DNA of 64,000 bases from Phenylobacterium sp. (GCF_030651185.1 NZ_JAUSCJ010000022.1:186001-250000), one strand, 5' to 3'. Positions 52,955 through 62,452 are shown, numbered from the stretch's first letter. Made by a program: numbers and translations. The notes: generated by a model from the sequence alone, not told the origin.

Positions 52955-55900
52955 TTGTTCACCAAGGTCCTGATCGCCAACCGGGGCGCCATCGCCTGCC
53001 GGATCATTCGTACCCTGAAGACCATGGGGGTTGGCTCCGTGGCGGTGTTCTCCGACGCCGACGCCGGCAGCCTGCATGTCTCCCAGGCCGACGAGGCCGT
53101 GCACATCGGCCCCGCGGCCGCCGCCCAGTCCTATCTCGACATCGACGCCATCCTGGCCGCGGCCCAGGCCACGGGCGCCCAGGCCATCCATCCGGGCTAC
53201 GGCTTCCTCAGCGAGAACACCAATTTCGCAGAGCGCTGCGAGGCGGCGGGGATCGCCTTTATCGGCCCGACCCCGGCCAATATCCTGGCCTTTGGCCTCA
53301 AGCACACCGCCCGCGACCTGGCTCAGGCCCAGGGTGTGCCCCTGGCGCCCGGCACCGACCTGCTCACCGACGCCGAAGTGGCCCGCGAGGCGGCCGAGCG
53401 GATCGGCTTCCCGGTGATCCTCAAGGCCACGGCCGGGGGCGGCGGCATCGGCATGCGGGTCTGCGAAACGCCAGAGGCCGTGGCCGAGGCCTTCGCCGCC
53501 GTGGCGCGGCTGGCGGGCTCCAACTTCTCCGACGCCGGGGTGTTCCTGGAGCGATATGTGCGCAAGGCGCGCCACATCGAGGTCCAGGTGTTCGGCGACG
53601 GCGCCGGCAAGGTCGTGGCGCTGGGCGAGCGCGACTGCTCCCTGCAGCGCCGCAACCAGAAGGTCATCGAGGAGACGCCCGCCCCGCACCTGCCGGTCGC
53701 CACCCGCGCCGCCCTCATGGCCGCCGCCGTCCGTCTGTGCGAGGCCGCCGACTATCGCTCCGCCGGCACCGTCGAGTTCCTCTACGACGCCGAGCGGGAC
53801 GACTTCTTCTTCCTGGAGGTCAACACCCGGCTGCAGGTCGAGCACGGGGTGACCGAGCAGGTCACCGGCGTCGATCTCGTCGAATGGATGATCCGCGGGG
53901 CGGCCGGCGACTACGCCTTCCTCGACAGCTTCGACGGCGCCGCCAAGGGCGCCTCGATCCAGGCCCGGCTCTATGCCGAGGATCCGGGCCAGGACTACAG
54001 GCCCTCCTCAGGCGTGCTCACCAAGGCCAGCTTCCCGGAGGGCGTCCGGGTCGACACCTGGATCACCGACGGCTCTGAGGTCAGCGCCCACTACGACCCC
54101 CTGCTGGCCAAGCTGATCGTCACTGCCGACGACCGAGAGACGGCCGTCCGCGCCCTGCAGCAGGCCCTGGACCGCACCGCCCTCTACGGCCTGGAGACCA
54201 ACCTCGAATGGCTGCGCCAGGTGGCGCGCAGCGAAGCCTTCGTCAGCGGCGAGGTCTCGACCCGTGCTCTGGCCGACATCGTGTTCAAGCCCCGCACCAT
54301 CCGGGTGCTGAGCGGCGGCCCGGCCACCACGGTCCAGGACTATCCGGGCCGCCTCGGCTACTGGGACGTGGGCGTACCGCCGTCGGGGCCGATGGATGCG
54401 CTCGCCTTCCGGCTGGGCAACAAGCTTCTGGGCAATCCGGAGACTGCGGCGGGGTTGGAGATCACCGCGCTGGGCCCCAGCCTGATCTTCAACCACGAGG
54501 CCGTGGTCTGCCTGACCGGCGCCGAACTGGAGGCCCGTCTCGATGGCGAGCCGGTGGCCACCTACGCGCCGTTTGCCATCGCGGCGGGCCAGACCCTGAA
54601 GATCGCCCGGGTGAAGGGCGCGGGCCTGCGGGCCTATCTGCTGGTGCGCGGCGGGCTGGATATCCCGGCCTATCTCGGCAGCCGCTCGAGCTTCACCCTC
54701 GGCGGCTTCGGCGGTCATGCGGGGCGCACCCTGGCGGCCGGCGACGTGCTGCACCTGGGCGACGCGCAGGTCGAGGATGTCGCCCAGCCGCTGGCGCCGT
54801 CCGCGCGGCCCAAGCTCGGCAAGGCCTGGGCGATCCGGGTGCTGGCGGGACCGCACGGCGCGCCGGACTTCTTCACCCCCGGCGACATCGCCATGGTCCG
54901 CTCGGCCGAGTGGAAGGTGCACTACAATTCCAACCGCACCGGCGTGCGCCTGATCGGCCCCAAGCCGCACTGGGCGCGGCGCGACGGCGGCGAGGCGGGG
55001 CTGCATCCCTCCAACATCCACGACAACGCCTACGCCATCGGCGCTGTCGACTTCACCGGCGACATGCCGATCATCCTGGGGCCGGACGGGCCGTCGCTCG
55101 GCGGGTTCGTCTGCCCCTTCGTGGTGATCCAGGCCGACCTGTGGAAGGTGGGCCAACTGGCGCCCGGCGACACCGTCAGCTTCGACGTGGTGGACGACAC
55201 CGCCGCCACCCTGGCCGAGGCCGAGCTGGACCGGCTGGTGGCCAGCCTGGAGCCCGGCCCGCCGCCGACTCCTGCGCCGCATCGCGAACTGCCCGGGGGC
55301 GACATCATCAATCCGGTGCTGGCGGTCATCGAAGCCACCGGTCACCGGCCCCAGGTGGTTTACCGCCGCCAGGGGGACCGGCACCTCCTGGTCGAATACG
55401 GCCCCATCGTTCTGGACCTCGAACTGCGCCTGCGCATCCACGCTTTGATGCTGGAACTCCAGGCCAAGGCCCTGCCCGGCGTCATCGACATCACGCCCGG
55501 CATCCGCTCGCTGCAGGTCCACTATGACAGCCGCGTCCTGCCCCAGGTCGGCCTGCTGCAGACGCTCGCCGACATGGAAGAGCGCCTGGGGGGGCTCGAC
55601 GACTTCGAGATCCCCAGCCGGGTGATCCACCTGCCGCTGTCCTGGAAGGACCCGGCGATCTACGAGACCATCGACAAGTACATGGCCTCGGTGCGCGACG
55701 ACGCCCCCTGGTGCCCGGACAACATCGAGTTCATCCGGCGCATCAACGGCCTGGAGAGCGAGGACGACGTCCACCGCATCGTCTTCGACGCCCGCTACCT
55801 GGTGATGGGCCTGGGGGACGTCTATCTGGGCGCGCCGGTGGCCACCCCGGTCGATCCGCGCCACCGGCTTGTCACGACGAAGTACAACCCCGCCCGCACC

Positions 55901-56578
55901 TGGACCCCGCCCAACGTGGTGGGCATCGGCGGGGCCTATATGTGCATCTATGGGATGGAGGGGCCGGGCGGCTACCAGCTGTTCGGGCGCACCATCCAGG
56001 TGTGGAACACCTATCGCCAGACCAACGCCTTCACCGAGGGCAAGCCCTGGCTGCTGCGGTTCTTCGACCAGATCCGGTTCTTCCCCGTCAGCCACGAGGA
56101 GCTCACCGAATGGCGCCGCGACTTCCCCCTGGGCCGCCGCGAGATCCGCATCGACGAGGAGACCTTCCGGCTTTCCGACTACCGCAGGATGATGGCCGAC
56201 AACGCCGAGTCCATCGAGGCCTTCCAGGCGACCCGCCAGGCCGCCTTCGAGGCCGAGCGGGCCGATTGGGAGGTGAAGGGCGAGTTCGCCCGGGTCGAGG
56301 CGCTCTCCAGCGAAGCCATCGATGACGCGCCCGCCGCCGCCTTCGAGGCGCCCGGCGGTTCGGAATTCGTCGAGGCGCCCCTGGGCGGCAGCGTCTGGAA
56401 GATGCTCGTCGAGGTGGGCGACCACGTGGAGAAGGGTGCGATCATCGCGGTCATCGAGGCCATGAAGACCGAGTGCGACGTGGCCAGCCCCAGCGCCGGC
56501 GTGGTCCGCCAGGTCTATGCCCAGGAACGCCAGCCCATTGCGCCGGGCGCCCCGATGATCGCCCTCGAACCGGCCTGA
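52955..56578 (+). CDS. uca: Urea/guanidine carboxylase, biotin-dependent
   Basis: 1,207 residues, the full length for the family. The start is TTG 52955, the only codon giving the canonical MFTKVLIANRGAIACRIIR. Domains: biotin carboxylase (1-450; ATP-grasp KATAGGGGIGMRV, then QRRNQKVIEETPAPHL), KipI/KipA-like carboxyltransferase (about 450-1100; VQDYPGRLGYWDVGVPPSGP, YNPARTWTPPNVVGIGGAYM), and a biotinyl domain with VIEAMKTECDV (biotin Lys1171). It carboxylates urea to allophanate or guanidine to carboxyguanidine with ATP and bicarbonate. The cgdAB neighbours favour guanidine as the true substrate; I have not checked substrate-pocket residues. Confidence 0.93.
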   Translation: MFTKVLIANRGAIACRIIRTLKTMGVGSVAVFSDADAGSLHVSQADEAVHIGPAAAAQSYLDIDAILAAAQATGAQAIHPGYGFLSENTNFAERCEAAGIAFIGPTPANILAFGLKHTARDLAQAQGVPLAPGTDLLTDAEVAREAAERIGFPVILKATAGGGGIGMRVCETPEAVAEAFAAVARLAGSNFSDAGVFLERYVRKARHIEVQVFGDGAGKVVALGERDCSLQRRNQKVIEETPAPHLPVATRAALMAAAVRLCEAADYRSAGTVEFLYDAERDDFFFLEVNTRLQVEHGVTEQVTGVDLVEWMIRGAAGDYAFLDSFDGAAKGASIQARLYAEDPGQDYRPSSGVLTKASFPEGVRVDTWITDGSEVSAHYDPLLAKLIVTADDRETAVRALQQALDRTALYGLETNLEWLRQVARSEAFVSGEVSTRALADIVFKPRTIRVLSGGPATTVQDYPGRLGYWDVGVPPSGPMDALAFRLGNKLLGNPETAAGLEITALGPSLIFNHEAVVCLTGAELEARLDGEPVATYAPFAIAAGQTLKIARVKGAGLRAYLLVRGGLDIPAYLGSRSSFTLGGFGGHAGRTLAAGDVLHLGDAQVEDVAQPLAPSARPKLGKAWAIRVLAGPHGAPDFFTPGDIAMVRSAEWKVHYNSNRTGVRLIGPKPHWARRDGGEAGLHPSNIHDNAYAIGAVDFTGDMPIILGPDGPSLGGFVCPFVVIQADLWKVGQLAPGDTVSFDVVDDTAATLAEAELDRLVASLEPGPPPTPAPHRELPGGDIINPVLAVIEATGHRPQVVYRRQGDRHLLVEYGPIVLDLELRLRIHALMLELQAKALPGVIDITPGIRSLQVHYDSRVLPQVGLLQTLADMEERLGGLDDFEIPSRVIHLPLSWKDPAIYETIDKYMASVRDDAPWCPDNIEFIRRINGLESEDDVHRIVFDARYLVMGLGDVYLGAPVATPVDPRHRLVTTKYNPARTWTPPNVVGIGGAYMCIYGMEGPGGYQLFGRTIQVWNTYRQTNAFTEGKPWLLRFFDQIRFFPVSHEELTEWRRDFPLGRREIRIDEETFRLSDYRRMMADNAESIEAFQATRQAAFEAERADWEVKGEFARVEALSSEAIDDAPAAAFEAPGGSEFVEAPLGGSVWKMLVEVGDHVEKGAIIAVIEAMKTECDVASPSAGVVRQVYAQERQPIAPGAPMIALEPA

Positions 56579-56584
56579 AATCCC

Positions 56585-58363
56585 ATGACCCGTCTCTCCA
56601 TCGCCGCCATCGCGTCCGACGTCTCCAGCGGCAAGCGTTCCGCCGAGGCCGTCATCGCCGAGGCCCTGGACTCCATCGCCGCCTATGACGAGGTTCAGGC
56701 CCACGCCTGGATCATGCGGCCAGATCCGCAAGTCGTCCTGGCCCAGGCCCGCGCCATCGACGCCCGCGTCGCGGCGGGCGAGACGTTGCCCCTGGCCGGC
56801 GTGCCCTTCGCGGTGAAGGACAATATCGACGTGGCGGGCCTGCCCACCACGGCGGCCTGCCCCGCCTACGCCTACGAGCCGCAGGCGACCGCCACCGTCG
56901 TCGCCCGGCTGCTGGCGGCGGGCGCGATCCTGATGGGCAAGACCAACCTGGACCAGTTCGCCACCGGCCTGGTGGGCGCCCGCAGCCCCTATGGCGCGCC
57001 GGCCTGCGTCTACAACCTGGCCTATGTCAGCGGCGGGTCGAGTTCCGGGTCGGCGGTGGCCGTAGCGGCGGGGCTCGTGGCTTTCGCGCTGGGCACCGAC
57101 ACGGCGGGCTCGGGCCGGGTGCCGGCGGCCTTCAACGGCCTGATCGGCTTCAAGCCCACCAAGGGCCGCTGGAGCACCTCGGGCGTTGTGCCGGCCTGCC
57201 GCTCCCTCGACTGCGTCACCGTGCTGGCCAACGACGTCGCCGACGCGGCTCTGGTGGACAGCGTCGTGGCGGCCTTCGATCCCACCGACGCCTATTCGCG
57301 GCCCGCGCCAGCCGCGCCCGCCCTGCTGGGGCCGAGCTTCCGGTTCGGGGTTCCGAAGGCGGATCAACTGATCTTCATGGGCGATGACCAGGCCCAGGCC
57401 TTCTACGCCAAGGCGGTCGAACGCCTCACCGCCACCGGCGGCGTCCCGGTCGAGATCGACATCGAGCCCCTGCTGGAGGCGGCCAAGCTGCTCTACAGCG
57501 GCCCGTGGGTGGCCGAACGCACCGCCGCCACCGAGTCCCTGCTCCGCGAGACCCCGGCGGCCGTGAACCCCACGGTCCGCGCCATCCTGCAGGGCGGCTT
57601 CGGGGTCACAGGCGTGGACACCTTCCGCGGCCTCTATGCGCTCGCCGACCACGCTCGGGCGGCTGAGGCGATCTGGCCCCAGGTCGACGTCCTGCTGCTG
57701 CCCACCACGCCGACCATCTACCGCCTGCGCGAGGTCATGGCTGAGCCCTTCGCCCTGAACGGGGCGCTCGGCCTCTACACCAACTTCGTCAACCTGCTGG
57801 ACATGAGCGCCATCGCGGTCCCGGCCGGGTTCCGCGACAACGACACCGGCTTCGGCGTCACCCTGGTGGGTCAGGCCTGGGCCGACAACCTCCTGCTCGA
57901 CCTGGCCCGCCGCTACGAGGAGATCTCCCCCATGCCCGACGCCCCTGTCCTCGACGCCACCGGAAAGGCCCAGACCGTGAAGCTCGCCGTGGTCGGCGCC
58001 CACCTGGCCGGCATGCCGCTGCACTGGCAGCTCACCTCCCGCGAGGCCAAGCTGATCAGCCGCACCAAGACCGCCCCGGCCTACAGGCTGTTCGCCATGA
58101 CCAACACCACGCCGTTCAAGCCGGCTCTGATCCATGTGGGCGAGGGCGGCGGGGCCATCGAGGTGGAGGTCTACGAGATGGGCGTCGAGGCCTTCGGCAG
58201 CTTCGTCGTCGAGGTGCCCGCGCCGCTCGCCATCGGCACCGTCACCCTGGAGGGGGGCGGCTCGGTGAAGGGCTTCGTCGCCGAACCTCGCGCCATCGTC
58301 GGCGCAGAGGACATCACGGCCCTGGGCGGCTGGCGCGCCTATATCGCCAAGCTGCCGGCCTAG
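56585..58363 (+). CDS. atzF: Allophanate hydrolase
   Basis: 592 residues. Amidase-signature domain (1-440) with AVKDNIDVAGLPTTAACPAY (catalytic Lys), YVSGGSSSGSAVAVAAG (Ser) and FALGTDTAGSGRVPAAFNGL (nucleophile Ser), followed by the C-terminal domain of long allophanate hydrolases (LAVVGAHLAGMPLHWQLTSR). It hydrolyses allophanate to ammonia and carbon dioxide, completing the route. It lies six bases after the carboxylase gene. Confidence 0.95.
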   Translation: MTRLSIAAIASDVSSGKRSAEAVIAEALDSIAAYDEVQAHAWIMRPDPQVVLAQARAIDARVAAGETLPLAGVPFAVKDNIDVAGLPTTAACPAYAYEPQATATVVARLLAAGAILMGKTNLDQFATGLVGARSPYGAPACVYNLAYVSGGSSSGSAVAVAAGLVAFALGTDTAGSGRVPAAFNGLIGFKPTKGRWSTSGVVPACRSLDCVTVLANDVADAALVDSVVAAFDPTDAYSRPAPAAPALLGPSFRFGVPKADQLIFMGDDQAQAFYAKAVERLTATGGVPVEIDIEPLLEAAKLLYSGPWVAERTAATESLLRETPAAVNPTVRAILQGGFGVTGVDTFRGLYALADHARAAEAIWPQVDVLLLPTTPTIYRLREVMAEPFALNGALGLYTNFVNLLDMSAIAVPAGFRDNDTGFGVTLVGQAWADNLLLDLARRYEEISPMPDAPVLDATGKAQTVKLAVVGAHLAGMPLHWQLTSREAKLISRTKTAPAYRLFAMTNTTPFKPALIHVGEGGGAIEVEVYEMGVEAFGSFVVEVPAPLAIGTVTLEGGGSVKGFVAEPRAIVGAEDITALGGWRAYIAKLPA

Positions 58364-58423
58364 CGGATCACAGCGGAGCCTTGATAGAAGGGAGCCGACG
58401 CTCCTCTCGACAACAAGGCCGCC

Positions 58424-59470
58424 ATGCTGAGCTGGATCCATTCGACCCTGGGCTACGCCTGGGGACCTCTGCGGCTCTTCGAGTCCTTCTTCTTCCTGGC
58501 GGGCATCGGCTTCGCGCTCTGCGCGCTCTCCACCTGGATTCTTCTGCCCAGGCTCTGGTCGCGCCTGCCCACCGACCGGGGCCGCGCCTTCGCTGTCAAC
58601 GCCGAGATGAGCGTGGGCAAGCCGATCAGCGCAGGCCTGATCTTCGTCAGCATTTTCTGCCTGGCCTGTCTGATCTTCGTGCCCTTTGGCGCGCGATGCC
58701 TCCTCACCCTGCCGTTGATGGTGGCGGCCATGCTGGTGGGCTATTTCGACGATCGGCGCGGCGGTTTCTCGGAGTACCAGCTGGCCCTGATGGACGCGGC
58801 CATCGCAGTCGGCGCGGCCATGGTGATCTGCGGCTTTGAGCCCGTCACCATCTGGCTGCCGATCTGGAAGGGGACCCTCATCCTCGGCCCCTGGCTCTCC
58901 ATTCCGCTGGCCTCGGGCCTGATCTGGCTTTCCATCAACGCCACCAACTGCTCCGACGGGGTGGACGGGGTGTCGGGCAGTCTGACCGGCACCGCCATCC
59001 TGCTGCTGGGCGGCCTGCTCTACGCGGTGCTCGGCAACGAGGTGGTGGCCGGACACCTCAACGTCCCCTTCACCCGCGAGGGCGCCAACTGGGCGATCAT
59101 GGCCTTCCTGATGGTGGGCTGCGTGGCCGGCTACCTCTGGTACAACGCCGCCCCCAGCCTGGTGCTGATGGGGGATGCCGGATCGCGGCCGCTGGGTCTG
59201 CTGATCGGCATGCTGGTGGTGGCCACCAACAACCCGCTGTTCCTGCTGCTGGTGGGCTCGGTGATCCTGATGAACGGCGCCACGGGCCTGGTGAAGGTCG
59301 CCCTGCTGCGGTTCTTCGGCCTGAAGATTCTGGCCGGCATCCGCTTCCCCCTGCACGACCATTGCCGCAAGGAACTGGGCTGGTCCAACACCCAGGTGCT
59401 GGTGCGCTTCATGCTGGTGCACCTCGGCCTCTCGGCCCTGCTGGTGATCCTGGCCCTGAAGGTCCGTTAA
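58424..59470 (+). CDS. MraY/WecA-superfamily phosphosugar transferase paralog
   Basis: 348 residues, nine to ten membrane helices. MraY-type motifs: MLVGYFDDRRGGFSEYQ (Mg-binding Asp pair), SINATNCSDGVDGVSGSL, LVLMGDAGSRPLGLLIGMLV and a C-terminal HDHCRKELGWSNTQVLVRFM in place of the MraY HHHFE-GW loop. MraY makes lipid I; WecA relatives start other polymers. A cell-wall-type enzyme in a nitrogen-salvage operon is unexpected. It follows atzF by 60 bases on the same strand and overlaps the convergent ATPase gene by four. It may be a second MraY or a glycan initiator unrelated to guanidine. Confidence 0.75.
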   Translation: MLSWIHSTLGYAWGPLRLFESFFFLAGIGFALCALSTWILLPRLWSRLPTDRGRAFAVNAEMSVGKPISAGLIFVSIFCLACLIFVPFGARCLLTLPLMVAAMLVGYFDDRRGGFSEYQLALMDAAIAVGAAMVICGFEPVTIWLPIWKGTLILGPWLSIPLASGLIWLSINATNCSDGVDGVSGSLTGTAILLLGGLLYAVLGNEVVAGHLNVPFTREGANWAIMAFLMVGCVAGYLWYNAAPSLVLMGDAGSRPLGLLIGMLVVATNNPLFLLLVGSVILMNGATGLVKVALLRFFGLKILAGIRFPLHDHCRKELGWSNTQVLVRFMLVHLGLSALLVILALKVR

Positions 59471-60234
59471 GTGCTCACGAGGCCCTTCAGAACCGGCGGC
59501 ACGGCGCGGCTCTTCTTGTCGTCCAGCGGGAAGTCGTAGACCGCGGTCGAGCCGTAGCGGTGCGGCGCCTGGGGATCGTGGCGGCGCTTGTCGAAGGCCA
59601 CCACGCGGGTGCCCAGCTTGAAGGCCTCCTTGATGTCGTGGGTGACCATCAGGATGGTGAGTTTGTGCTCGGTCCACAGCTCGGTGATCAGGGCGTGCAT
59701 GTCCAGGCGCACGCCTGGGTCCAATGCGCCGAAGGGCTCGTCGAGGAGCAGGATGCGCGGCCGGGTGATCAGGGCCTGGGCGAGGGCCAGCCGCTGCTGC
59801 ATGCCCCCCGACAGCGCGCGCGGATAGGTCTTGAAATTGTGCTCCAGCCCGACGCGGGCCAGCAGGGCCTTGGCCGCCTCGCGGGCCAGTTTCTTGTCCT
59901 TGCCCCCCAGCCGACCGCGCAGGGGGGAGCCCGCGCAGTCCAGGCCGAAGGTGACGTTGTCGAGGGCGTTCATGTGCGGGAACACCGAGTAGCGCTGGAA
60001 GACCACGCCACGGTCGGGGCCGGGCTCGGGCGACAGCGGCTCGCCGTCCAGCAGAATCGAGCCCCGCGTCGGCGCCTCCTGGCCGAGCGCCAGCCGCAGG
60101 AAGGTGGACTTGCCGGCGCCAGACGGCCCGATGATGGAGACGAAGGCCCCGTCGGCGACCTCCAGGTCGACCTTCTCCAGGACGATCTTCGAACCGTACT
60201 CGACCCAGACGTTTCGGAAGGCCAGCTTGCTCAT
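59467..60234 (-). CDS. ABC importer ATP-binding protein (guanidine/urea locus)
   Basis: 255 residues from ATG 60234 (ATGA overlap with the permease stop). Walker A IIGPSGAGKSTFLRLALG, signature ALSGGMQQRLALAQALI, Walker B ILLLDEPFGALDPGVRLD, H-loop VTHDIKEAF: the TauB/SsuB type. Third gene of the binding protein-permease-ATPase operon. Confidence 0.92.
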   Translation of the reverse strand: MSKLAFRNVWVEYGSKIVLEKVDLEVADGAFVSIIGPSGAGKSTFLRLALGQEAPTRGSILLDGEPLSPEPGPDRGVVFQRYSVFPHMNALDNVTFGLDCAGSPLRGRLGGKDKKLAREAAKALLARVGLEHNFKTYPRALSGGMQQRLALAQALITRPRILLLDEPFGALDPGVRLDMHALITELWTEHKLTILMVTHDIKEAFKLGTRVVAFDKRRHDPQAPHRYGSTAVYDFPLDDKKSRAVPPVLKGLVST

Positions 60235-61055
60235 CGGACGTTTCGCGGCGGATGGGCCCAGGCGAAGCTGGTGCGGCTCCAGGCCTGCAGGGCCAGGTCC
60301 ATGATCACCGCCAAGAGCGAGATCCAGACGACGTAGGGCAGGATGATGTCCATGGCCAGGTACCGGCGGACCAGGAAGATCCGATAGCCGAGGCCGACGT
60401 CCGAGGCGATGGCCTCGGCGGAGATCAGATAGACCCAGGCGGGGCAAAGGGAGAGCCGCAGGGAGTCGATCAAGCGCGGCAGGGCCTGGGGGAGGGCGAC
60501 CCGCAGCAGGGTCAGCCAGGTCGAGGCGCCGAGCGTCTGGGCCTTGACGATCTGTTCCTCGGGGATGGCCGCCACATGGGTCGCGAGGTCGCGGACCATG
60601 ACCGGGGTGATGCCGACGAAGATCAGCACGATCTTCGAGGTCTCCCCCAACCCGAAGACGATGAAGAGTATGGGCAAGACCGCGATGGGCGGGATCACCG
60701 AGATGGTCGCCACAAGGGGGCCGAGGCTGGCGCGCACATAGGGGAGCAGGCCGATGGTGAGGCCCAGGACCAAGGTGGTGGCCGCCGCGAGCCCGACGGC
60801 GATCCCAAGCCGGCTCAGGCTGGCCTTGGTGTCGGCCACCAGCGGCACCTCGCCGGTGCGGGGATCGGGCTCGAAGGCCATGGTCTGGATGCCGGCGGCC
60901 ATGGCGGCCGGGATCGGGGTGATCTTGTCGCGGGGGTTCTCGGTGTGCCGCGCAGTGGCGATCACCAGGTAGAGCAGGACCAGGGCCAGGATCGGCAGCA
61001 GGCCCAGAAGGAGGCGACCCCCGACACGCGGCCGCGCGTTCAGCAGACGGCGCAT
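60231..61055 (-). CDS. ABC importer permease, TauC/SsuC type
   Basis: 274 residues, six or seven membrane helices, with the EAA loop of importers (VKAQTLGASTWLTLLRVALP). A long periplasmic stretch near the N-terminus (about 35-75) follows the first helix. It overlaps the ATPase gene and follows the binding-protein gene. Confidence 0.9.
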   Translation of the reverse strand: MRRLLNARPRVGGRLLLGLLPILALVLLYLVIATARHTENPRDKITPIPAAMAAGIQTMAFEPDPRTGEVPLVADTKASLSRLGIAVGLAAATTLVLGLTIGLLPYVRASLGPLVATISVIPPIAVLPILFIVFGLGETSKIVLIFVGITPVMVRDLATHVAAIPEEQIVKAQTLGASTWLTLLRVALPQALPRLIDSLRLSLCPAWVYLISAEAIASDVGLGYRIFLVRRYLAMDIILPYVVWISLLAVIMDLALQAWSRTSFAWAHPPRNVR

Positions 61056-61102
61056 CGGAAGGTCACCTCCAGAGGGGTAAGTGAGTACTTGGAGCGCGGG
61101 GC

Positions 61103-62200
61103 CTAGAGCTTGCCGTCCGCGGCCATCTGCACGTAGGTCGGGTCGAAGCGCAGCTTCACGTTCTTCGGGTCGCCGAGGATCTTGCCGCCCGGGAACTCGA
61201 TGCCGATGTCGTCCACCGACTTGGCGCCCTGGCCGAACAGGCCGGCGGTGAAGCTGAACTTGCGCACCTTGTCGTTGGCGGTGACCAGGTCGGGACTGGT
61301 GGTGGCCGCCAGCGCCGCCTTGGGATCGTAGTAGAGGTAGGTGGTCTTCAGCTGGCTTTCGTAGCCGGCAAGGTCGGTGCCGGAGATCTTGGCCATCGCC
61401 TCGCGGGCGGCCTTACCGGCGGCGTCCTGCTGGTTCATCAGCATGGTGGTCTCGTACCAGATGCCGGCCAGGGCCTTGGCCAGGTTCGGGTTGGCCTTGG
61501 CCACCTCGGTGGAGATGATCATGCCGTCGAGGATCTCGCCGGGGATCTTGGACGAATCGAACACTTCCTTGGCCCCGGCCATCTTCTTGATTTCGGTGAG
61601 CTGCGGGTTCCAAGGCACCACAGCCTTGGTCTCCGGCGCGCCGAAGGCGGCCACGATGTCGGCGTCGGACGTGTTGACCACCTTCACGTCGGTCATCTTC
61701 AGGCCCGCGCTCTCCAAGCCCCGAGCCAGCAGGTAGTGGGAGACGGAGTTTTCCACCAGGTTGACCGGACGGCCCTTGATGTCGGCCAGGGTCGCGCCGC
61801 CCTTCAGGACGATGCCGTCATTGCCGTTGGAATAGTCGCCGATCATCACGAAGGTCGTGTCCTTACCGGCGGCGGCCGGAATGGTCAGGGCGTCCATGTT
61901 GGTGGAGGTCACCGCGTCCAGCTTGCCGGCGGTGAACTGGTTGAGGCTTTCGACATAGTCGTTGATCTGCACCAGCTTGATATCGACGCCGTACTTGTCG
62001 GACCACTTCTTCACGATCCCGGCCTGCTCGGCATAGGGCCAGGGCATCCAACCGGCATAGATGGTCCAGCCGACGGTGTAGGTCTTGGCGGCCGGCGCCG
62101 CGGCGCTCTCGGTCTCCGTCTTCGGGCTGCAGGCGGCGAGCGCCAGGCCGACAAGGGCCGCCGTGGCGGCGACTTTCACTCCGGTAAGCCACTTGGTCAT
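61103..62200 (-). CDS. ABC transporter substrate-binding lipoprotein of the urea-carboxylase-associated family
   Basis: 365 residues. Lipobox ALAACSPK (Cys about 24), then the NitT/TauT-like fold: YTVGWTIYAGWMPWPYAEQA, AGKLDAVTSTNMDALTIPAA, IVLKGGATLADIKGRPVNLV. This subfamily is regularly found beside urea/guanidine carboxylase genes (family knowledge) and probably binds guanidine, urea or a guanidino compound. The aromatic WTIYAGWMPWPY segment could form a cation-pi pocket for guanidinium (inference). A NikR-type dyad lies 47 bases upstream. Confidence 0.88.
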   Translation of the reverse strand: MTKWLTGVKVAATAALVGLALAACSPKTETESAAAPAAKTYTVGWTIYAGWMPWPYAEQAGIVKKWSDKYGVDIKLVQINDYVESLNQFTAGKLDAVTSTNMDALTIPAAAGKDTTFVMIGDYSNGNDGIVLKGGATLADIKGRPVNLVENSVSHYLLARGLESAGLKMTDVKVVNTSDADIVAAFGAPETKAVVPWNPQLTEIKKMAGAKEVFDSSKIPGEILDGMIISTEVAKANPNLAKALAGIWYETTMLMNQQDAAGKAAREAMAKISGTDLAGYESQLKTTYLYYDPKAALAATTSPDLVTANDKVRKFSFTAGLFGQGAKSVDDIGIEFPGGKILGDPKNVKLRFDPTYVQMAADGKL

Positions 62201-62246
62201 CTCGATCCCCTGTTCCGCAGACCGGCCTCGCCCGTCTTTCGAGCGA

Positions 62247-62272
62247 TATTACTGAGTGCGCAGATCGTAATA
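62247..62272. promoter_or_regulatory. NikR-type dyad (operator 2) before the ABC importer
   Basis: TATTAC-N14-GTAATA, exactly the half-sites and spacing of operator 1 (50996-51023). The right side ATCGTAATA is identical to that of operator 1. It lies 47 bases before the binding-protein start. Confidence 0.75.
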
Positions 62273-62401
62273 ATCCACGGCTCCGGCGTGCGCGGCGCGG
62301 AGAGGCGGAAAGGCGCCGCAAAACGAGGCAGGGAGGCGGCCGGATGACCGTCCAGGCGTCAATCGAGGGGGCCGTCGCGGCCGCTTCGCGTCGAGGGTGA
62401 C

Positions 62402-62429
62402 TGAATACGAACAGTTCAATTGGTAATAC
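62402..62429. promoter_or_regulatory. Weaker NikR-type site (operator 3) before the oxygenase
   Basis: GAATAC-N14-GTAATA followed by CG: the right half GTAATAC is exact and the left half has two mismatches to TATTAC. It lies 24 bases before the GTG start of the oxygenase gene. Confidence 0.45.
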
Positions 62430-62452
62430 GTGCGACGCCTGGGAGACCGCTC

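Noticed and set aside
54008..59677. A 1,889-codon open frame on the minus strand across the guanidine locus
   Set aside because: It runs antisense to clear carboxylase and hydrolase genes and is rich in low-complexity Gly/Ala/Arg/His/Gln; such shadows are common at this GC content.
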